A stretch of 64,000 nt of DNA from Malus domestica. Lineage: Eukaryota; Streptophyta; Magnoliopsida; Rosales; Rosaceae. The stretch covers positions 7,349,501-7,413,500 of the forward strand of contig NC_091677.1 of assembly GCF_042453785.1 (NCBI RefSeq). Direction: 5' to 3'. The position numbers and the translations under genes are program-made. Below are positions 22,660-34,701 of this stretch, in pieces. The notes under the pieces were generated by a model. It did not search any database. It saw only the letters and a list, made by a program, of their open reading frames with translations, and was not told the origin of the DNA. Numbering within the stretch: the first letter of the stretch is position 1; each line of letters begins with the position of its first letter.

Positions 22660-25600
22660 TGCTAATTAGGACTTATTTTGGGGTTTAATTTCTTGATATC
22701 ATTCTTCTCACCAAGGAGGAAAATATATAATGTACAAGAGTGATTTACAAGGAAAGAAACATCAAATAACCTAATTACAATCTGATTACAAGGACTCAAA
22801 TAGGTAACTAAACTAATTACAAAAAGTCAACTCTCCAACACTCCCCCTCAAGTTGGTGCATAAATGTCGTTCATGCCCAACTTGATAAGAGAGTTGTAGA
22901 ACGCTTAACTTGCAACATCTTTAGTTAAGATGTCCGCCAATTGATCCTCTGACTTAACGAACGGGAATTGAATAATATTCCCATCCAACTTCTCCTTAAT
23001 GAAGTGTATGTCAACTTCCACGTGTTTTGTTCGATCATGTTGAATTGGGTTGTGTGAGATATCGATAGCTGCTTTATTATCACAAAATAAATCCGAGGCA
23101 GAATTCGAAGTATACCCGAGTTCACCAAGTAACCTCCGAAGCCATAATAGTTCACATACTCCTTTTGCCATACCTCTGTATTCCGCATCTGCACTTGATA
23201 AAGCAACTACTTTCTGTTTCTTACTCTACCAAGTCATTAAGCTTCCTCCCACAAATGTAAAGTAACCAGATATGGACCAACGATCAGTAATGTTGCCTGC
23301 CCAATCTGCATCGGTGTAACCCTCTATTCGACAATGATCATTCTTGGAAAACATGATGCCTCTACCCGGTGAGGACTTCAAGTATCGTATGATGCGTTCA
23401 ACTGCACCCATATGTGCCTCACTCGGAAAATGCATAAATTGACTAACAACACTTATTGCGTATGCAATATCAAGCCTAGTGTGAGATAAATAAATTAACC
23501 TCCCAACTAACCTTTGATAACGATCTCTGTTAGTGGGAACTTGATCAGGGTGCATGGCAAAATGGTGATTTTGGACTATAGGGATGTCAGCTGGTTTACA
23601 ATCAAGCATTCCGGTTTCAGCTAATAAGTCTACAACATATTTTCTTTGAAACAGAAATATACCCTGTTTAGATCGAGCTACTTCTATCCCCAAGAAATCT
23701 TTCTAACCACCAAGATCTTTCATCTCGAACTCAGTTGCTAGGTAATCTTTGAGCCTTGAGATTTCCTCTTTGTCGTCACCCGTAACAATCATATCGTCCA
23801 CATAGATGATAAGTGCCGTCAATTTCCCCATTCGATGTTTCAAGAAAAGTGTATGATCGGAATTGCTCTGCCTGAATCCATATTTCCTCATAGCCATCCA
23901 GAACCTACAAAACCATGCTTGAGGTGATTGTTTCAACTCATACAATACTTTATTCAACTTGCACACTACTCCAGGTTGTAAAATCGATGCATAACCAGGT
24001 GGAATATCCATATACACTTCTTCTTTAAGATTACCATGTAAGAAAACATTTTTCACATCAAATTGCTGTAACGACCAATCTAAGTTGGCCGCCAATGAAA
24101 GCAATACTCTTACAGTATTAATCTTTGCTACCATGGCAAATGTCTCTGTATAATCAACACCATATGTCTGAGTGTGTCCCTTAGCCACCAATCGTGCTTT
24201 GTATCGTTCAACAGACCCATCAGCTTTGTACTTGATGGTGTACACCCACTGACACCCAACTCTCTTTTTTCCTCGGGGAAGTGGAACTAAATCCCACGTT
24301 TGATTTTTCTGGAATGCAGCCATTTCTTCCTCCATTGCCTTGGTTCATCGATCGTCAAATAATGCCTCATTCAATGAACATGGTGTGCTATCATTGGATA
24401 TTTGTTGTACAAAAGCTTTGCCGGGTTCTGATAACTTCTGTGATGACACATAGTTGGCAATGGGGTATTTAGAGCATTTCGTTGTGTCCGATGAATATTG
24501 ATTGGGTGGCTTTCTCTGGTTGTGCCTGAAAGGTAATTGATAATTCGGAACAATGGTATCATCAACAGGGATAGTAGAGCTTACCTCAGGAATATTCTCA
24601 GGGGTATGGTCATCTGGTGGTACTATATTTGGAGACGAGGGGGAGTAGTATCAGTAGAATTCTCAAAGTTGACAAGTGGCAGCATTGGTGCTATGGGTGA
24701 GGACGACATTGCCGTGCCTGCTGTTGATTCTGTGAGCAGCACTACGGCTGTTGTTGGCTGGGCTAGCAGCGCAGTCGCTATAAGCTTGGCTAGTGGCAGC
24801 GGAAGATCAACAGTATCACTCATGGTCTAATCCTTCTTGTTATGTCGTGTCTCCCCCTGAGGAGAAGGATTGGCAGAATCCGAAGGGTAATACATCTTAG
24901 ACTCGAAGAAAGTGACATCCATAGTAACATACATTAGACGGGAAGGAGGGTGGTAACAACGATACCCTTTCTAATGGAGTCCGTACCCCATAAAAATATA
25001 ATGTACATCACACGGTTTAAGTTTCGTCCGTTGTGATTAGTTAAATAATGGGAAAAATCATTATTAACATATTCATCACCATTATCAGAACGCAAAATCC
25101 ATATTTTAGTAGAAAACTGTGTTTGAACCACTGCCTGGAAGGTCTTAAAAGCCGAAAAAAACATCATTTTTATGCTTAAAAAGATATAACCATGTCATCC
25201 GTGTGCAATCATCTATGAACGTTACAAACCATTGAATACCAGATGAAGTAGTAATCGGAGATGGTCCCCAAACATCCGAATGAACAAGACCAAAAAGAAT
25301 AAAACTTTTATTAGAATTCAGCGGATAAGTAACACGGTGACTCTTTGCGAGTATGCAAGTCTCATATTTAAAGTCTGAAACTGAACAACCAACAAATAAA
25401 TCCGGAAACATATGTTGCAAATAACTAAAAGATGGATGACCCAAACGGTGATGCCATAACCATATCTGATGCTTCTTGTGATCAACGGCTCCATGGGTGA
25501 GATTGACCCGTCCTATACTGACATCATCCATAAAATAGAGATCCCCCTTCTTAGTACCATGACCAATTATCTCCTTCGTAAGAATATCCTGTATAAGACA

Positions 25601-27327
25601 AAACTTTGGATACATTCACACAACAGTTCAATTGTTCAGTAACTTGGCCAGGAGACATCAATTTATGCTTTAGTGAAGGTACAAGTAATGTATGAGGCAA
25701 AGAGAGAGTAGGCGTGAGGCGCACGGTGCCAGCGCCAGTTACTGGTGAGGTGACTCCATTAGCATTTGTAATATTACATCAAAGTGGAACAGTATCACAA
25801 GCTAAATCAGTGGGATCATAAATCATATGGTCTGTGGAACCGGAGTCAATGATCTATCCGGATGAAGTAGCATCACTATTCATATTAAAAACATAACCAC
25901 AGTTACCTGATGACTCCGGAGACATGTCGGAAGAACTCGAAACCGAAGGAGGATCATCTTGAGATATTAAAGATAATTAGAACATAGAGGTGGCGAGATT
26001 GGCTTGCTCATCTCGTTTCTCGTTGTTTCTGAAGCTTCAACTATTCCCATAAGTCAGGATAGCCATGCAATTAGAAGCAATTATCACGACCATGCTTCTC
26101 ACTACCGTAGTAAGTACAACCACCAGCCGGGACGGGTGGTTTAGGACGACGAGGAAGGGGACCCGTGGTAGGCTGTGAGGCTGTCCTAGTAGCAAAGAGC
26201 AAGCCTTGTGTTAGGCTCGGGGCAGTAGCTTAGGGTTACAGTCCTGAGCTCGTGCAGGTGACTTATTAGGGGCGCGAGGACGAGGTGGAGTTACGGCTCG
26301 TGTGGCAGGCTGAGCCACCATGGCTGCCCCACTTAGCAGCTGTCCTCCGGTATTTATCACAGCTTGTCGCATTCCCTTCCGGCGAACATAGGCAAAAGTT
26401 TGTTCGACAGAAGGAATGGGCTCAGTTTGTAGAATATCACTACGAATTTTATCAAACATCTCATCCAATCCTACAAGCAAAGTGTACACACGATTCGTTT
26501 GAACAATTTTATTAAAAATTTCAATATTAGTACCGCACTTCATTGGATTAGGTCGATGATAATCAATCTCCTGCCACAAAGATTGAAGATCACTATAGTA
26601 TGTCTCCACCAGTCATCCATCTTGCCTCATGCGAGAGGCCTTGCAAGTAAGATCATAGACTTGAGATATATCGAAGCCGTCATAATACGTGCGAGCAACC
26701 GCATCCTACACTTCCTTTACTGTCGATATTCGAAGGAAGTACCCAATCAAATTGGGTTCCATAGAGTTGATGAGCCAACCCTTCACAATAGCGTTCTCCG
26801 TACACCATTTGGTGAAGGTCGAATCGTCGATACGTGGTTGGGGATCACTCCCAAACAAGTAGCTCAACTTGTCTTTTCCAGCAACAAACATCTCAACAAT
26901 CTGAGACCAAGCTCCATAATTAGCACCATTGAGTTTGATGCCAATCTAAGTAGTAGACGAATCATGATGGACAATCTGTGTAACAACTTGCGGTATAGGT
27001 AGGGTAGGATTCATGGTAGGGTCGGTTAGGGTAGTAGTGTTTAGGGTTATAGTGTTTAGTGTAGGAGTAGAATCGGTTAAGATGAGGTTGTTTCCACTGT
27101 GGAGTGGTGGTAAGTTCTCCATAGGAGGGCCGAGTATGCTTGAGGAAACGGGCAGAGCAGAAATCCTAGGATCTCTGCTTTGATACCATGCTAATTATGA
27201 CTTATTTTGGGGTTTAATTTCCTAATATCATTCTTCTCACCAACGAGGAAAATATATAATGTACAAGAGTGATTTACAAGGAAAGAAATATCAAATAACC
27301 TAATTACAAGAAGTCAACTCTCCAACA
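22660..27327 (-). mobile_element. Ty1/copia retrotransposon, degraded, inside TPS copy B exon 2
   Basis: Left LTR 22,660-22,840 (181 bp) and right LTR 27,189-27,327 (139 bp), which lacks a segment of about 42 bp lying between short AATTACAA repeats. TATAA flanks both ends (22,655-22,659 and 27,328-27,332). Reading on the minus strand, the right LTR is followed by the primer-binding site TGGTATCAAAGCAGAG (initiator tRNA-Met type) and the left LTR is preceded by TTGAGGGGGAG. LTRs differ at several positions, so this insertion is older than the 11.7-kb copia element. Confidence 0.92.
22905..26609 (-). pseudogene. Copia gag-pol remnant in several frames
   Basis: Broken polyprotein. Order on the minus strand: Gag (26,609-26,211) with YYSDLQSLWQEIDYHRPNP; integrase (25,615-25,145) with WHHRLGHPSFSYL and VHSDVWGPSP; reverse transcriptase (24,335-23,703) with VGCQWVYTIKYKADGS and YVDDMIVTGD; its continuation and RNase H (23,693-22,905) with YTDADWAGN, LLWLRRLLGELGY and HVEVDIHFIKEK. 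Stops and frameshifts separate these blocks, and part of the region between Gag and integrase is scrambled. It cannot produce a full polyprotein. Confidence 0.88.
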
Positions 27328-28480
27328 TATAAAATATTGAATAACATTGATGGCCAGGGAACATACCAGAGCCTCCACCTCACAGTTCTAAGCTTCAGAC
27401 TCCTTAAACAACATGAGTTTGAGGTCTCCTAAGGTATGTAAGACGTGAAGTTTTTGTTATTTATTGTTACAAACGATTACACAAAATTTGTCTAAATTAT
27501 AGAATAAGGCTTTAATCTGGAAAGTACTTTAATTTGTATACTAACACCTACCTTTTTTTTCATAAAAGACAATAGTATATTCCCGGTAGAAAGAAAAAAA
27601 GACAATAGTATATTCGGTAGGGGCAAAGGCCAAAGAAGCCAATAACCAATAAAGTCAGTATAATCTCGGTAGAAAGAACAAAAAGAAACCCCTTGCCCAT
27701 TTACAGAGAATCCTCAACAAAGAGGTCTAAAATTGAAGGGAAGGGAAGAATACAACCATTGACAACTACTACCGATGGATATACTATAGCGAGCTAGACG
27801 ATGAGCAATATTGTTGGCTTGGCATCAGACGTGGGTACAAATGTATTCAGTGATCGCAGTGAGCAGCGCCTACGTATCCTCAATGATGTGACCAATCGAT
27901 GACAGGTTGATTAAAGGACATTGCAAAGCCCCAGTGATATGAAGAGAATCATCTTCAAATAATAAATTATTGAACCTGTAATTGACGTCCAAACCACGCA
28001 TTCTCTAGCTGCAAGAGCTTCTGCCAAAAGAGAAGATGTGACATTACTGAAGTTTTTGCAGGCAGCTGCCACGAAGATACCTCTCCCATCTATGACGATG
28101 ATGCCCACACCCTCCAGACAACAATTACGATTCTAGGCACCATCAAAATTAAATTTCAGGTGACTAGGGGGAAGAGACCATTGGGGGGGGGGGGATTAGA
28201 CTCTGGTTACAAGGCAGATCAAAGTTACACTTCACAAACACCTACCACCACGACACAGCGAGAGAGATCGAGTTATTTGGTGGGTCACATGTCCCATTCC
28301 ACAACATAGAATTTTTGCAATTCCATATACTCCAGCATATGGCCATAAACATTTCAAACTTGTCCTTGGGGAGAGAAGTCGCAAGATCCGATGCCCAAGA
28401 ATAGAAGGTGGGAAGAGCCAAGAGGGGATGATAGCCTCGCACACCAGGAAAAATGAGAGTCACAGAGGATATGGATAGTG

Positions 28481-30391
28481 TGTTAGAGTATGAGTATGAA
28501 ACATGATTGAGGGTTAGCTAAAATATTGAATGAATTCTTGTTTGGAATTGTCTTGGCAATATGCTAGAATGAATCATTTTCCTTGTAGGATTATAAGTAT
28601 TTTTGGTACTACATTGTGTGAAGGATTTGGATTCTACACAGATTGGTTTTATACAATTGTAGTATGATAAGGTTTGTTCCACACGAGTTCTAATAGGAGA
28701 ATGAGTTGGATTAATACTATATGGCCTCGTTTGGCAGCTCGGACTGTACTGACTATTTCTGTCGGATAGGATAAATAGCCACCGGATAGTACTGACTAAA
28801 TTAGTCGGGCGTTTGGTGCAGTATCGGATTAATGATCGTATTATTTATACTGTGTATGGTACTGAACCGGATAGGACAAGAGAAAAAAAAATTAACAAAT
28901 CCTTCTTTGTTTGTTGAACTTTTCTCATATTTATACCTATTGAAAACCACACAAATTTTCAAATAACAAAGAAACATAGTAAATTCCATACATCAAATTT
29001 GGCATCTGTGGTTGTCACGTATATATTCACACATATATATATCCAGATAAAAATTCCAATCAACAATTCAACAACCCTAGTCCGAAATTCAACAATTCAA
29101 TGCCAATCAACAATTCAACAACCCTAGTCCGAAATTATTCACACATATATATATCCAGATAAAAAGTAAAATTCACATAAAAATTAAAAAATGGATAGAG
29201 TGATGCACAAACTGAGAAGAACAGCAATTGGGATCTAATTTTTTGGGCCATAGACGGTGATGGGGAATGAGAGACAGTGAGTGAAACGGGAGAAGAAAAT
29301 TGAAAACTCTAAAATTCGACAGTGAGTGAAACGGGAGCGAGACAGTGAGTGAAACGGGAGCTGCGCCAGAGACAATTTGTTTAGGTAAGTGAACCTGCAC
29401 ACTCCCGCTCTACCCAATCATTAATTCTAATTAAAGTTGAACACCAACAACAAACCCAGAAGAAGAAAATTGAAAACCCTAAAATTCGACCCCAATAGCA
29501 AACCCTAAAATTCAAAAATTCTAATTAAAACACAAATTTACATAATCAATTGCATAATTAGAGAGAAAATAATAACTAGATTCAATCAATTGCAAGAAAA
29601 ATAGGAGGAGGGGGAAGAATAGAGGGAGGGGCGGCATTCTAGAAGAAGAAAATTGAAAAGACGAAAATGTGATTCAAACGAAGAAGAAGACTGTGAGAAG
29701 ACATACCTGGGATGAGAGCAAGATGGCGTCTGGAGAGGAAGAGAATGAAACGCTGCGTTAAGAGGTTGCGATGGTGGTGGTGGGGGAATTGAAATTTTGG
29801 GGAAAGAATGGGGAAGTTGAGGGAAATAGGATGATGGCCTTTCAAAAAAGGCAGCTGTGGGATTTTGCTAAATTTTTGGTTCGAAGATTTTTGTCAGTTC
29901 TGGAGAGGGAGCGGAAGAATTCGTCTGGAGAGGGAGCGGAAGAATTCGTCACTGCGTCGGGAGAGAAGAGCCCGACTAATTATACCGTGAAAATGGATGG
30001 TATAAGCAAGCGGGTACACACCGTGTAAAAAAGGTGGGCCCGGATTATTTAATCTGGTGCTTATTTAATCCGAACTGTCACCAAACACCGTACACCGTAT
30101 TATTAGTACTATCCGATCCGTTATACGATGTGCCAAACAGGGCCTATATAACCTCATTCACTGCTCTTGCAAATAAGCTGCTCATCTTGCACTGAATACC
30201 TATTGTTCAGAGAGCACTTTTGTTTTGTAGAGAGGAGAAGATTGATTGGTTATGGAGCTGCTATGGCTTCTTCGACTTCGAATTCTGCAGGTATGTTCAC
30301 GGCAATCTTAATTCTTGGTTATAGTGAGTGTAGGTAATTCAATTGACATGTCAATGATCTGTGGTTAAGTTCTTACACTGTGGACTCTTCT
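28481..30391. mobile_element. LTR-like insertion in the L1, carrying a nested class II element
   Basis: The L1 sequence is broken at 28,480 and resumes at 30,392, with TAGTG on both sides (28,476-28,480 and 30,392-30,396). The insert begins TGTTAGAGTATGAGTATG. Excluding the nested element 28,723-30,144 it is about 490 bp, a plausible solo LTR length. Its right end does not show the expected CA, so the call is tentative. A short frame starting at 30,262 (MASSTSNSA before a GT) was not assigned to any gene. Confidence 0.45.
28723..30144. mobile_element. Class II element, 1,422 bp, GGCC termini
   Basis: Inverted termini GGCCTCGTTTGGCA on the left and, read inward, GGCCCTGTTTGGCA on the right, with extended homology further in (GGATAGTACT, GGTGCAGTATCGG / CCGTACACCGTATT). 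TATAT flanks both ends. The interior has duplicated blocks (ACACATATATATATCCAGAT twice near 29,029 and 29,140; GACAGTGAGTGAAACGGGAG three times near 29,270-29,360) and no transposase. Termini resemble PIF/Harbinger-type elements, but the target duplication could be 3 or 5 bp, so the superfamily is left open. Confidence 0.7.
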
Positions 30392-30902
30392 TAGTGATTG
30401 CACATGACGTATAGCAGATCACATGTGATGTGTTTCATGGAGAGGTTAGCATTCGTAGGGACAATATCCCTGCAGAGTTTCCAAAAATTCAAATGGATCT
30501 TTGGTGGAACCTTAGCTTTCCAAATGGACGCGCAAAGAGAGGAAGGGGCACCTCAGATGATGACCCCGGTTGGCAAGTGAAGGCAGTATTGATCCACTCC
30601 CTCGCCACATGATAGGCTGACTTCACGAAGAATGTTCCATTGACTTCATAATGCCATACGAATCGGTCATCAGAGTTTTGAATACTAAGAAGAATGACCA
30701 AGTCTACAAAGAACTTTCATTTAAGATTCATTAGAAACGGACACGCAATTGGGTCTAGGAATAACCCATTTCCTTGGCACCACATTTCAGGTATTGAAGC
30801 CCTTGGCCCAAGAACTAGAGCAAGGAATAGAAGAATCATCCCTTGTTTACAAGTTGCTTTCAGATATGACTTGAAATTCTTAATCCGATAAATGTGTTTC
30901 AA

Positions 30903-31440
30903 TAAATGCAGAGCAAAAGTTTTCTTATGGATATAATGTTTAATTCCTGATATTGGAGTAATGCGGTACTTTGGATATGACGATGAGAATACTTTATGAA
31001 TGCTAAGTTTGAAGGTAATGTTTATCTGTCACGTATTTCTCCTATAAAATTTGTTTACTTTAGAGAGATTTATCGGATTCGAATTTTTCCATAATTAAAC
31101 GAAGAAGAAACAAAAAGAAATTTGTATTAAAACAAATCTTGAATCACGGAAGGGACAGACCCCGGTCTTGGCCATGAAACTTTAAGGTTGGTCACTTTTT
31201 GCGACTTCCTTTAATTTCCTTGACAGTGGTTGAAGACTCTCCGGATGCATCGGGTGCTGGGTCGTCATCGAAGTCGGACTCTTCTTCTTATTCTGCTTCC
31301 AAATCCAAAATTTCGTCCAGTAGATGCTCAGGAGTCCGCCAAGGTCTGGTCCACTTCGGCCTTAGCTCGCCTCTCTAGCCTCAATTCGTCCCTCGCCCTC
31401 GTGAGGTCTTCCTGGTAGTTATCTTGCTCTCTAATATTAA
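30903..31440. other. Unassigned stretch with a minus-strand coiled-coil-like remnant
   Basis: Around 31,420-31,330 the minus strand encodes a charged segment (YQEDLTRARDELRLERRAKA) similar in style to coiled-coil proteins of gypsy elements, followed by a stop. No LTRs or start are visible. Probably transposon-derived; function unknown. Confidence 0.35.
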
Positions 31441-32890
31441 TGAGGTTGACATAATTCCTTTAAACTCCAAGGTTAATTATTTTATTCAAGATTCAAAGTG
31501 GTCTCTTCCAAGTGCCTTTACTTCCTCTTTTCTCATCTTTCGAAAAATATTCAAAAGATTTCGTTGACGATTATGCATATAGAGGATTTCTTATTTTGGA
31601 CAGGTTCATGGTCGAGTAGTATTTCAGCTGATGAGGCTTATCATTATTTCTCTTCTCATACTCCACGTAAAAAAAGGGCCAAAATGGTAATGACATCAAT
31701 CTATTAAACCACGTAAGAGCTTAGTAGCTTGGAAAGCTTGTCATGGGCGATTGTTTACTAATGATTTATTGCAACAACGGGGAGTGGCCTTCATATTGTG
31801 TTTTTTTTTTCACTATACTTGGGAACCATGTGGTCATCTTATTCTGCATTGTCCTCACACCGTTTCCTTATGAAAATGGATTTTCATTCTTTTTGACAAG
31901 CCTTATGGTCCTTGACGTCCATTTAAGATGTTTTTATGGTTCTTTGGTCTCATAAGTTTCCAAGTTTGTTCGAAAATATTGGTCCTTTGTTACTCGCAAT
32001 TTATTTTGGTCACTTTGGCAAGAAGGGAACCTGATCAGGTTTTATAACAAAAAGTTATAGCATTAACTCATCCCAAAGTAATCTTTTAAGGCAATTGAGG
32101 GAATCAGCTTCTATTGCTTTTTCTTCTTTCATTGGTTGTGCATCGATTCCTTATATTCTCTTTGTTAGAAATTTCATCTCTTTCTTTGGATGCTCTTAGT
32201 TTTGTGCTTGTGTTTTGGCGTCCGCTTGCCTTGGGATAGATTAAGGATAACAAATATCCATCTTGTAAATTGAATGATCATGTGGGCAGTGGTGGTGTTT
32301 TTCGTGATTCCAATGGTCTTTTCTTAGCGGCATTTGCTTGCTCATTTTCTTATCCAAGTACAAATTGTTGCTCAGATTTTTGTGGGATAAGCAGTGGCAT
32401 TAAATTTGGTTAGAGACAAATTCTATGTATGTCGTCCATCGTTTTTATGAGCTCACTTTATGGATGTCCCATAGTTTTTCAAAGTTTCTTGGGCAAATTG
32501 CTTATGGTATATTACTCGCTTGCGCTTTCGTTTTTCACACATTTTCAGTGATGAAAATGGTTTGGCGTATTCTTTTGCTAATTGGTGTAATAAATAGTTG
32601 TTTTACATGGTGAGACTTGGCACCTGATTTGGACTTTATTTTTTCATTTGAGGTAATTTGTTTCGAATATTGTTTGTAGATTGTCTTTTAGAGAGGTTTT
32701 GGTTCTTTGTCTTTTCTTCAAGTTTAAGGAGTGGTCAAATTTTTGTTTCCTCCTGGTTTCTTGTTTTATGAAGGGTAATCTGTTTGTCCCCCTTATTTAG
32801 GTGTACCTTTTCTTTTAAGATTTTTGTCCCCCTGATTAACTGTAACTTTTATTTTTAATATCAATAAATTTTCCTCATACTGCAATGTTA
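31441..32890 (+). mobile_element. L1-type LINE fragment, plus strand
   Basis: Highly mutated. Around 31,700-31,850 it encodes SLVAWKACHGRLFTNDLLQQ followed by RGVAF and a Cys/His-rich stretch, typical of the zinc-binding region after the L1 reverse transcriptase. Near 32,290-32,345 it encodes GGVFRDSNGLFLAAFACSF, an RNase H start. The 3' UTR is T-rich and ends in an A-rich tail at about 32,885. Stops occur in all frames. Confidence 0.7.
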
Positions 32891-32924
32891 AAAAGAAAAT
32901 CTGAAAAAAGATCGAATAATGCTA

Positions 32925-33058
32925 TTCACAAATCAATTTTTACCTCCCACACACCGTTGTTAATTTTAGCATTTGATACTCTTCAATTTATTTGATCCGA
33001 CAATCAAAAATTGAGAGACATGTGAGAAGCAAAAATAGATGTGTGGATTGCACTACCT
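32925..33058. mobile_element. MITE related to the 9951-10098 element
   Basis: About 134 bp with diverged ends GCTATTCACA-type and GTGTGGATTGC-type, the internal CTCCCACACACC block and its inverse, and the ATTTGATCCGACAATCAAAAAT centre that matches TTTTCGGTCGTCGGATCAGA in the 9.95-kb copy. Confidence 0.6.
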
Positions 33059-33059
33059 A

Positions 33060-33390
33060 AAAATTTATGCTGCTGAAACATTTCCTACATCAGAAATCTC
33101 ATGAAGTAGAATTCTCATTCTATTATACAGGTCAATAACTAATTGAATTGAGACTGTTTACCCACAAAAATTGAACTGTACATGTGATTAAATTGAAGAC
33201 AATATCAATGTAAGTAATTAGTCTTAAGCCAGTAAATCAGTATATAATGCAAGTATTATCAAGAAACGTACATTTTTTTTACTTACAATTACTATTGTAG
33301 GATGAAGTATATAAATATGGGTGGAAGTTCCTTGAGAAAGTAAAGCATATGTGATTACGATGATGACAATATCAACACGCCGACAACTCA
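33060..33390 (+). pseudogene. TPS copy C: end of intron 1 and start of exon 2 only
   Basis: Intron 1 sequence (ACATCAGAAATCTCATGA, AATTGAATTGAGRC) aligns with copies B and D. Exon 2 starts at 33,301 after GTAG and reads DEVYKYGWKFLEKVKHM before an indel brings a stop. Homology ends at about 33,390, within exon 2, giving way to unrelated sequence and then the RabGGTase-like fragment. It is a short truncated duplicate with no coding capacity. Confidence 0.88.
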
Positions 33391-33479
33391 CCAAGCAAAC
33401 AATGAAGATCAAAAGAACATTGTAATGTTGTCTAACTAAAAATTAATATAAAGTAAAAACCTGAATCATGTTGGCACTG

Positions 33480-33590
33480 GAGGACCCAAGAAACAACATC
33501 CTCCAAATTCAAAGCGTGGAGTATCACCACAGTATGCTCCACTCATTCTTATATGCTGCATCACCAGAGCCTCAAAAGAGTTCTTGCTCC
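33480..33590 (-). pseudogene. RabGGTase beta-like fragment, copy 3 (exon 2)
   Basis: The minus strand reads KNSFEALVMQHIRMSGAYCG, closest of the three copies to the family's KDSFE-VMEHIRM-GAYWG segment, although the Trp is Cys. It runs on into unrelated residues. No exon 1 equivalent was found upstream. It sits directly after TPS copy C, as expected if it belongs to the duplicated unit. Confidence 0.6.
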
Positions 33591-33599
33591 GAGTACAGG

Positions 33600-34701
33600 A
33601 TCATCATATTATTACTCTTCAAAGTACAAAACTATTCTCCGCCCTAAAAATATAAAACAAAGGGCTAGAGAAATCATTTACCAACCATATTTTGTAAACC
33701 ATGTGATATGGAAGTTGATAATTAGATTCCTTATTTAAATCACTAAATAAGGTATCCAACAGTCAACCGCTATATTATATAGTTTATAAAATATGGTCTT
33801 CCTAATATTTTTTTTAATACAACTCTATTCATCATATTATAAGGGGAATTGTTCTAGTTATATAGGTCCAAAGTTGATAACATAGTTAATAAATTCGTGT
33901 ATAAGTATGTATACATTTTTCTCAATCCCTAATTCCAACAGAAACAGCAGCCAAACAAGTGAATCTCAAAGGCCAAGACCCAAGCATGTAAGTAAATCAA
34001 GAAAAATATCGTGGGCAAAATAAATGATAAAGCTTAACAACCAATTCTGATGGACATCATCTTAGTTCAACAAACCTTAATCACACAGTTAGCAGCTAGA
34101 CTCTGACTATATCATTAATTGAAAAGCCTTATCAACATATTCGGATAAACCTTAGTCAACATAGTCAGGAGACACCCAAGATATATAATATATGTCCTTA
34201 TGGAACTCATTAGTCACGTGATCAATATGATAAAATAATGTGAGATATTTCTGAAGGGGGAATCTCCTGGTCGAGGCCGCTTAATGACAAGTGTATCAAT
34301 TATTCATCGGGAATGTGATATCCACACATCCCATTTTACTTTTCACATACATTTTTAATTTTCGACCGTCGGATCGGACGAATTGAAGAAGATCAATGGA
34401 TAGAAATTAATAAGGGTGTATGAGAAGTAATTTAGAGTGTATAAATAGCATTATGTTGGTTATATTACCAATTAAGTAGTTAATGATATTTAAAAATATT
34501 AAGCGAAAAGCAACTGATAAGGTCATTATCATTCTCCTAGTTCATGTGCAGAATATGGTAGCTTAGTGAGAAATGTAAGTATGAAATGAAAGATCACAAC
34601 AAAGTATGAAACGAAATATTTAGCCAAAGATAAATAAAATCTTTACTAACTAGTCATATATCAATGGTCAATTTTTCTATGGAACATAATCAATGAAATA
34701 T
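33600..34701 (+). repeat. Spacer module copy 3 with a MITE at about 34,308-34,450
   Basis: About 33,760-34,620 aligns in pieces with 50,930-51,090, 52,407-52,460 and 52,841-53,060: TTTATAAAATATGGTCT, ACAAGTGARTC, GGCCAAG, TTAGTCAC, TGATGACAAGTG / TAATGACAAGTG, TTAATGATATTT and GTGTGAAATGAAAGATCA-type blocks. The MITE belongs to the 9951-10098 family (GTGATATCCACACATCCC) and is absent from the second copy. Non-coding. Confidence 0.65.

Larger units (their letters stand above)
22042..27433 (+). pseudogene. TPS copy B: exons 1-2 only, exon 2 split by copia element
   Basis: Exon 1 (22,042 or 22,063 to 22,164) begins MLPPCSSMHNNTPLRRPG and ends at CAG/GT. It keeps both Arg of RRX8W but the Trp is Ser (TGG to TCG). 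Exon 2 starts at 22,492, hits a frameshift and stops around 22,540-22,560, and is interrupted at 22,660 by a copia element with TATAA target duplication. It resumes at 27,333 and ends at 27,433 with the usual GT donor, where a Gln codon has become TAA. Intron 2 then runs into an L1 element and no further exon is found. Several independent lesions make it non-functional. Confidence 0.9.
27551..30902 (-). mobile_element. L1-type LINE, minus strand, interrupted by a nested insertion
   Basis: Reading on the minus strand: ALVLGPRASIPEMWCQG and FVWHYEVNGTFFVKSAYHVA (RT end and zf-RVT region, 30,902-30,430); then, after the insertion 28,481-30,391, LPKDKFEMFMAICWSIWNCK (28,463-28,242) and an RNase H remnant MGIIVIDGRGIFVAAA with SLLAEALAARECVVW (28,108-27,911). 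A T run at 27,553-27,560 is the A tail in reverse. It sits in intron 2 of TPS copy B. Stops and frameshifts are frequent. A run of 13 G lies near 28,182. Confidence 0.78.
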
